Below, piece after piece: positions 59,299 to 64,000 of a stretch of DNA of 64,000 nt. Under the pieces are notes generated by a model. The model had not been told where the DNA came from and ran no database searches. It worked only from the letters and a program-made list of their open reading frames with translations. The position numbers and the translations under genes were made by a program. This DNA comes from UBA7703 sp963667195 (GTDB lineage: Bacteria; Bacillota; Clostridia; Christensenellales; CAG-138): contig OY762962.1 in assembly GCA_963667195.1 (NCBI GenBank), positions 434,001-498,000 on the forward strand, written 5' to 3'. Every line of letters starts with the position of its first letter. Within the stretch, counting starts at the first letter, position 1.

Positions 59299-60149
59299 TT
59301 CTTCTGTTTCCTTTCCGCAGCTTCAATAACATGTTTTACAAGAACCGATGTCGTCACCGTGCCGACGCCGCCAGGTACCGGCGTAATCGCGCCCACGATC
59401 GGTTCTGCTTCGCTGAAGTTTACATCACCGCACAGGTTCCCCTGTTCGTCCACATTAATGCCCACATCGATCACGATCTGCCCTCCGGAAAAATACTCTT
59501 TCCCGATGATCCCGGCACGACCTGCCGCGACGATCAAGATCTCAGCTTGGCGACACACTGCGGGCATGTCTATTGTTTTCGTGTGGCACACCGTCACTGT
59601 CGCGTTTTTCTGAAGTAGCATCATGGCGGCGGGTTTCCCGACCACGAGCGATCGGCCAATCACCGTCGCGCGCTTTCCGGCAGTTTGGACGCCATAATAG
59701 TCCAGAATCTCCATGCAGGCAGCCGGTGTACACGGCGGGAATCCCTGCTTCGTTCCGACGTATACGCCCGCAAGCGAACCATCCGTGATTCCGTCTACAT
59801 CCTTCTCCGGTAGCAGCGCATTTCGAACGAGTTCATCGTCAAACTGCTTCGGCAGTGGTCGAAAAATGAGGCATCCGTGGATTCGATCGTCGTTATTGAC
59901 CGTTTCGATCACGCGTAGTAAATCTTCCTGCGAAGCGTCCTGCGAAAGGAGAAACTTTCGCACCGCTACACCAACTTTTTCGCAACGCTTCTCCGCCCCG
60001 GTCTCATATGCGATATCGTCGCCGCGTTCACCAACACGTACGATAGCAAGGCACGGGACAACTCCGTTGTCACGTAGTTCCTGCGTTCTTTTCGCAAGGG
60101 ATTCGTTCAGCGTCTGAACAACATCTTTTCCGGATAATAGTTTTGCCAT
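59295..60149 (-). CDS. folD: FolD methylene-THF dehydrogenase, lacking usual catalytic Lys
   Basis: 284-residue FolD-family protein that interconverts methylene- and methenyl-THF with NADP. LLPEKDVDGI, FPPCTPAACMEILDYYG, VIGRSLVVGKPAAMMLL (NADP) and VITPVPGGVGTVTTSVL-type C-terminus (ITPVPGGVGTVTTS) are present. The catalytic Tyr-x3-Lys motif reads AYETGAEKRCE: Tyr48 is kept, but Ala52 replaces Lys. The QLPLP motif reads FRPLP, so Gln is Arg97. These residues serve the cyclohydrolase step, supplied here by FchA next door. ATG 60149 follows AGGAG at 7 nt. It may be a dehydrogenase-only enzyme. Confidence 0.9.
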   Translation of the reverse strand: MAKLLSGKDVVQTLNESLAKRTQELRDNGVVPCLAIVRVGERGDDIAYETGAEKRCEKVGVAVRKFLLSQDASQEDLLRVIETVNNDDRIHGCLIFRPLPKQFDDELVRNALLPEKDVDGITDGSLAGVYVGTKQGFPPCTPAACMEILDYYGVQTAGKRATVIGRSLVVGKPAAMMLLQKNATVTVCHTKTIDMPAVCRQAEILIVAAGRAGIIGKEYFSGGQIVIDVGINVDEQGNLCGDVNFSEAEPIVGAITPVPGGVGTVTTSVLVKHVIEAAERKQKK

Positions 60150-60158
60150 TCTTACTCC

Positions 60159-60806
60159 TTATCGAAACCGTGCGAGAACAGAATCCGCGATGGCGTCGCT
60201 TAGCGGGATATATTGTTCCAACAGCGCGTTGGCTTTCCCGTTGACCTCTTCCGCGTATGTCCGGTCCGTCATGGCTTTCGTATTGATGAAAACGTTCATT
60301 GAAGCGCTGGTCAGCGCAGCGCGACAGCAGGCAGCCCCACACCCCGCGTCGCTGATCGCGATCGCGGTTCCTTTCTGCGCAAATTCGTGAATCAGCTTGA
60401 TCGCCTCGCAGCAGTGTTCCATGATCGAAAGCGGCACGGCGCAGGCTTCCTTGAGCGCGGCTTCCATGACCTGCGTTTTGTGCGTCTGCTCTTCCGGCGT
60501 CTCCTTCGGCAGGCCGTACGCGCGGGACAACGGCTCAAACACCTCCGCGTCCCGCTCGATCAGGTTCAGCAGCTCCCGCTCGATCTCGCCGGCTTTTTGC
60601 TTGAGCCGCTCGATATCCGCCTGTACTTCTGCATATTTCTTCTTGCCGAGCGTCAGGCTTCCCACCATATCGCCCAGCGCCATCCCAATTGCACCGACGA
60701 GCGCGCTCGCGCCACCGCCGCCGGGTACGGGTGCATTCGAGGCAAGCGCAAAAACGAACGCTTCGCAGGAGTTGTCTGTCATCTTGTTTGTCTGGTTGTT
60801 CTGCAT
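60159..60806 (-). CDS. fchA: Methenyl-THF cyclohydrolase (FchA/FTCD-C family)
   Basis: 215-residue protein of the cyclodeaminase/cyclohydrolase family. SNAPVPGGGGASALVGAIGMALGDMVGSLT is the folate-binding signature and SDAGCGAACCRAALTSASMNVFIN completes it. In acetogenic and purinolytic Clostridia FchA opens methenyl-THF to 10-formyl-THF. ATG 60806 has AGGAGA upstream. It sits between fhs and folD, 18 and 9 nt away, exactly where a separate cyclohydrolase would be needed if FolD lacks that activity. Confidence 0.92.
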   Translation of the reverse strand: MQNNQTNKMTDNSCEAFVFALASNAPVPGGGGASALVGAIGMALGDMVGSLTLGKKKYAEVQADIERLKQKAGEIERELLNLIERDAEVFEPLSRAYGLPKETPEEQTHKTQVMEAALKEACAVPLSIMEHCCEAIKLIHEFAQKGTAIAISDAGCGAACCRAALTSASMNVFINTKAMTDRTYAEEVNGKANALLEQYIPLSDAIADSVLARFR

Positions 60807-60824
60807 TTTAATCTCCTGCGCGGA

Positions 60825-62585
60825 TTAGAAGAGCCCCGAAACCTTGCCGGTTTCAACATCAACATCAATTCGACGATAAGCCGGATTCGATCCGGTACCG
60901 GGCATCATGCTGATGGTACCTGCCATTGGGCAAAGGAACTTAGCTCCGCCGTATTCGAGGATGTCACGCACAGGCAACCGCCAGCCTTTGGGTACACCCT
61001 TCAAGTTTGGATCATGCGACAACGAGAGATGCGTTTTGACCATCATCGTGCTATAGTCCGCATATTTCGGGTCACTTTCAAAGCGCTCCGCTTTTTCCAG
61101 AGCAAGAGGACTCCAGTCGACACCATCGGCTCCATAGATTTCTTTCGCGATCTTCTCAACGCGCTCGCGAAGCGGTGTCTCAAGATCATAGAGATATTTG
61201 AGCTCCTGCGGTTCTTCACAGGCTTCGATGACGGTTTGCGCCAACTCGCTCGCGCCTTTTCCACCATATTGCCAGTGCTCCGACAATGCACAGCGCACAC
61301 CCTGTTCCGCGCAAAGGCGACGTACAAGGGCAATTTCTGCATCGGTATCCGTATGGAATTTATTGATGCAGACGACCGGCTTAATGCCGCTCTTTTTGAC
61401 ATTTTTCACATGATGGAATAGGTTGGCGCATCCTTTTTCAAGAAGCTCCAGATTCTCTTCGGTATACTCCTGCGGCAGTGCGCGTCCCGGCCGCACATCC
61501 GGGCCGCCGCCGTGCATTTTCAACGCGCGAATGGTAGCAACCAGCACTGACACATTTGGTTTCAGTCCGGAAAGACGACACTTAACATTCCAGAACTTCT
61601 CAAACCCGATATCAGCAGCAAACCCAGACTCCGTCACATGATAATCAAACAGTTTCAGTGCAAGGCGATCGCCGATAATCGAACTCTGACCAATCGCAAT
61701 GTTCGCAAAAGGTCCCGCATGCACAAGGCAAGGCTGATGTTCAACCGTGTAGCAAAGCGTCGGGTTAATGCAGTTCCGCATCCAAGCGCACATTGCGCCG
61801 GCAACCTCCAGGTCCTCTGCGGTAACCGGTTTTCCGCTCATGTCGTATGCCAATACGATTTTCCCGATGCGCTCGCGCAAATCGCGTAGATCACATGCAA
61901 CCGCGAGAATCGCCATTAACTCCGAAGACACGGCAATATTTGTGCGCGTCGTCATGCGATATCCTTCCGTTGTGCCTTCTCCAAGACCAATCTCCATTTT
62001 ACGAAGAGCCTGACAACAGAAATCCATCACAAAATTCCACTCGACGCGATTCGGATCGATACCGAGCCTGCGAAGCCCCAAAGCAGAAAGCTTCTCATCG
62101 TCATAATTGCGTTCGTGCTGCATACGCGCGTTCAAAGCAATCATTCCAAGGTTGTGCGCGTTCATGATATCGTTAATATCGCCTGTCAGACCAAGCGAGA
62201 ATTCAGTCATTGGAATCAACAATGCGTTACCGCCACCTGCCGCGGTGCCTTTGACGTTCATGGTCGGTCCACCGCTGGGCTGGCGCAAGCAACCGCCGAC
62301 GCTTTTTCCGAGATAACCAAGCCCTTCAATCAGGCCTAGACTTGTTGTGCTTTTTCCCTCGCCAAGCGGAGTCGGTGTGATAGCAGTTACTTCAATGTAC
62401 TTGCCATCCGGCTTGTCCTGCAATCTGTCCATGATTTTCATGAAGTCCAGTTTCGGGGTTTTGCCGTAAGGAATAATTTCATCCGACAATAGTCCCATTT
62501 TCTCGCGGAACCATTCAATAGAGGGTAAGCTTTTCTCCGCATCTTCTGCAATTTGCCAGTCTTTGTAAATTGTAGGATCCAGCAT
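60825..62585 (-). CDS. fhs: Formate-tetrahydrofolate ligase
   Basis: 586-residue ATP-dependent enzyme that joins formate to THF. TPTPLGEGKSTTSLGL is the nucleotide loop, with RQPSGGPTMNVKGTAAGGG, LTGDINDIMNAHNLGM and VHAGPFANIAIGQSS following. It is about 30 residues longer than the common 556-residue enzyme, mostly in extra loop segments. ATG 62585 has AAAAGGAG 8 nt upstream. First gene of the fhs-fchA-folD-formate channel operon. Confidence 0.96.
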   Translation of the reverse strand: MLDPTIYKDWQIAEDAEKSLPSIEWFREKMGLLSDEIIPYGKTPKLDFMKIMDRLQDKPDGKYIEVTAITPTPLGEGKSTTSLGLIEGLGYLGKSVGGCLRQPSGGPTMNVKGTAAGGGNALLIPMTEFSLGLTGDINDIMNAHNLGMIALNARMQHERNYDDEKLSALGLRRLGIDPNRVEWNFVMDFCCQALRKMEIGLGEGTTEGYRMTTRTNIAVSSELMAILAVACDLRDLRERIGKIVLAYDMSGKPVTAEDLEVAGAMCAWMRNCINPTLCYTVEHQPCLVHAGPFANIAIGQSSIIGDRLALKLFDYHVTESGFAADIGFEKFWNVKCRLSGLKPNVSVLVATIRALKMHGGGPDVRPGRALPQEYTEENLELLEKGCANLFHHVKNVKKSGIKPVVCINKFHTDTDAEIALVRRLCAEQGVRCALSEHWQYGGKGASELAQTVIEACEEPQELKYLYDLETPLRERVEKIAKEIYGADGVDWSPLALEKAERFESDPKYADYSTMMVKTHLSLSHDPNLKGVPKGWRLPVRDILEYGGAKFLCPMAGTISMMPGTGSNPAYRRIDVDVETGKVSGLF

Positions 62586-62889
62586 GATTCTTGCTCCTTT
62601 TTATTTTTGTTGTTAATAATTTTCACGATTCCGCATTTGGATACATGCCTATGCACTAATGATCGTAAGGAAAAAAATGCAAGAATCGATTGTTTGCTTT
62701 TTTATAACAGATCTGATTGGATTAAATTATCTGTAATTGTCCCTTAAAAGTCAGCTGGCGCGTTCTTAGCGCGCCAGCTTTCCTTGTTCTACTTCGTGTA
62801 GTAGCCTGTAATCTGCGCCATCTCGTTATTCAAGCATGTTGAATTTCATACTTTTTGCGGAACAGAAATTCATCTATGCAATGCGGAAA
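62586..62889. other. Intergenic region upstream of fhs
   Basis: 304 nt without a gene. It holds the PanB-like gene's terminator (62753-62779) and presumably the fhs promoter, although I see no well-spaced -35/-10 pair. No riboswitch is recognised. Confidence 0.5.
62753..62779 (-). terminator. Hairpin after the PanB-like gene
   Basis: AGCTGGCGCG and CGCGCCAGCT form a perfect 10-bp stem with a 7-nt loop; the minus strand continues GACTTTTAAG, a weak T-tract. Confidence 0.7.
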
Positions 62890-63768
62890 TTACGCTTTCT
62901 CGATCGCACTGAGGAACTTCTCAAGTTCCTTCTCGTCCATATGGACACCATGTTTATCTTCCGGATATGCGCCGCTGCGTACATCTTCAGCCCAATCCGC
63001 GTATGCTTCGACTGCCCAAGGGAAGAAGTCGGCATACTGCTTCACGTGCGAAGGAGAGCTGGGCATCATGTTGAACGTATCGAGGTCGACCATTTCGGAA
63101 CCATCCGCAGCACCGCCAGCCGCGATACCGATTACGGGAACGCGCAGCTTCTTTGCAATAGCATTGGTAACTTCGATAGGCACCAGCTCAATGGTCATGG
63201 CTTTCATGCCGTTTTCCTGATACTCGTAAGCCATACGGAAGACCTTCATGGCATCTTCAGCGGTTTTGCCCATGCGCTTATAGCCGCCTTGTGCAGCAGT
63301 TTGCCAGCCGGACAGAGCACCAACATGGCCGAAAACGACAAGCCAGTTGTCTGCCATGTACTTCAGCGTTTCATTATTGACGCCCATGGGCAGCAGGGAA
63401 TCCGCGCCAACATACATGTATTCCGAGCCGTATGCCAAAGCTCTTTCTTTGGATGCAAACGACGGGGTGGGCATGTAGTAGTTGATGTGGATGATTTTCG
63501 CAGCATTACGGACGATGCGAATCCACCAGGGGGCGATCTTCATCTGCCATTCCAGATCATCGGTACCATCTCCGGGAACCGTTAAACGGCAAATGTCACA
63601 ACCGGCCATTTCCGCAGCCATCGGCCAGAACTGGTCTCTGATCGCCGGGCACATCTGAACGATCTTCGTTCCCTCATCTTTGAGCTGCTGCAAATAGGCG
63701 ATGGACTTACGCCCTTTCACCATTTTTGAGCCTTTGACGTTTTTGTCTTCCGATTTGATTTCAGACAT
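62890..63768 (-). CDS. PanB-like ketopantoate hydroxymethyltransferase-superfamily protein
   Basis: 292-residue TIM-barrel protein of the PEP-mutase/PanB superfamily. VPVIGIAAGGAADGSEMVDLDTFNM aligns with the PanB active-site segment, and SIAYLQQLKDEGTKIVQMCPAIRDQF with its opening, but the body differs greatly (RLTVPGDGTDDLEWQM, WIRIVRNAAKIIHINYYMP), so it is not an ordinary PanB. PanB uses 5,10-methylene-THF, which the next operon makes; a related folate-dependent or acetyl/phosphonate-type reaction is possible. ATG 63768 has AAAGGAG 8 nt upstream. It ends at a hairpin before fhs. Confidence 0.65.
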   Translation of the reverse strand: MSEIKSEDKNVKGSKMVKGRKSIAYLQQLKDEGTKIVQMCPAIRDQFWPMAAEMAGCDICRLTVPGDGTDDLEWQMKIAPWWIRIVRNAAKIIHINYYMPTPSFASKERALAYGSEYMYVGADSLLPMGVNNETLKYMADNWLVVFGHVGALSGWQTAAQGGYKRMGKTAEDAMKVFRMAYEYQENGMKAMTIELVPIEVTNAIAKKLRVPVIGIAAGGAADGSEMVDLDTFNMMPSSPSHVKQYADFFPWAVEAYADWAEDVRSGAYPEDKHGVHMDEKELEKFLSAIEKA

Positions 63769-63904
63769 TTTTGTAGCTCCTTTCACTTTTTGCGTGCTTT
63801 CCAGTATCGTCAACCATCATAGGTAACAATACTAAAAAATGATTTTTATAAAATACCTAATTCTATGCATTTCTCATGTTCATATATCTGGGTTCAAATG
63901 GAGA
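63769..63904. other. Gap upstream of the PanB-like gene
   Basis: 136 nt between the edge gene's stop and the PanB-like start. AT-rich; likely promoter region. No certain -35/-10 pair is assigned. Confidence 0.35.
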
Positions 63905-64000
63905 TCAGGTTATCACTGCATGCGTATACACAAAGTCAATTGCTTTCCTGATCAGCAAATCACTTCTCAGCATTTCCAGATCTTCTCCGAGAAACTTTTT
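63905..64000 (-). CDS. C-terminal end of a gene cut by the window edge, trigger-factor-like
   Basis: The last 31 codons of a minus-strand gene that continues beyond the window. The sequence EDLEMLRSDLLIRKAIDFVYTHAVIT resembles the helical C-terminal end of trigger factor, where a LLxxKaxdFvxxnAv pattern is usual. This short piece cannot confirm the family. Stop codon at 63905-63907. Confidence 0.45.
   Translation of the reverse strand, partial: KKFLGEDLEMLRSDLLIRKAIDFVYTHAVIT

Overview
The window looks like chromosome from a GC-rich, strictly anaerobic, Gram-positive Firmicute of class Clostridia. The evidence is a B12-dependent (class II) ribonucleotide reductase, ferredoxin-linked 2-oxoacid oxidoreductase, butyrate kinase, an NfnAB-type transhydrogenase, sortase B, several lipoproteins, ECF vitamin transporters, strong AGGAGG ribosome sites and TTGACA/TATAAT promoters. 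I cannot name the species; a Christensenellales-like lineage is only a guess. Most of the window is dense housekeeping and metabolic sequence. The stretches at 36.8-37.8 kb and about 41.7-52.5 kb are visibly AT-richer and accessory.

Layout. 0.1-11.7 kb: lipoprotein/acetyltransferase pair, class B sortase, a divergent acetate-kinase paralogue with redox and metal-binding neighbours, a small glycan block (GH20 hexosaminidase, PIG-L deacetylase, GPH-type transporter), dapF and a ModE-like regulator. 12-18 kb: unknown protein, metallo-beta-lactamase-fold hydrolase, nrdJ, a glycosyltransferase and a membrane-anchored protein. 18.1-23.5 kb: a 2-oxoacid:ferredoxin oxidoreductase operon (four subunits), a P-loop ATPase and butyrate kinase, read away from a divergent GntR regulator; four copies of one octamer lie between them. 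23.6-37.8 kb: peroxide-resistance protein, an LRR lipoprotein/membrane glycosyltransferase pair, PadR-DUF2812, rpmB, trmL, aldo-keto reductase, cyclophilin, a MarR-headed pair resembling the first two steps of sphingolipid synthesis, an XRE/membrane-protein pair and an unknown gene with a HEPN-like motif. 37.9-41.5 kb: tRNA-Thr, homoserine dehydrogenase, a fusion of a pantothenate-type ECF S component with type II pantothenate kinase, and a five-tRNA operon (Val, Asp, Phe, Gly, Cys).

41.5-51.4 kb is an accessory island at the 3' end of tRNA-Cys, bounded by imperfect direct repeats of about 195 bp. It carries a type I restriction-modification operon in the unusual order hsdR-hsdS-X-hsdM, where X is a small membrane-anchored protein with a PD-(D/E)XK-like motif. 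It also has an ATPase gene cut off by an intact IS3-family element, and a TetR/HXXEE pair. A sigma-like regulator gene and largely empty sequence follow.

52.6-63.8 kb is a long minus-strand run for folate-linked one-carbon metabolism: PanB-like enzyme, formate-THF ligase, FchA cyclohydrolase, FolD, formate/nitrite transporter, then a THF riboswitch, FolT, a FolC::5-formyl-THF cyclo-ligase fusion, NfnAB, Ndk and pyrophosphatase. Formate can be imported or exported, loaded onto THF, converted to methylene-THF with NADPH supplied by NfnAB, and the folate pool salvaged and polyglutamylated. FolD here lacks the usual catalytic Lys and Gln, which fits the presence of a separate cyclohydrolase.

The observations I rate highest are the PanT::PanK fusion, the sphingolipid-like pair, the X gene inside the type I RM operon, the repeat-flanked tRNA-Cys island, and the FolD/FchA/FolC-fusion/PanB-like one-carbon cluster. 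All functional calls come from reading the sequence; no database search was run.
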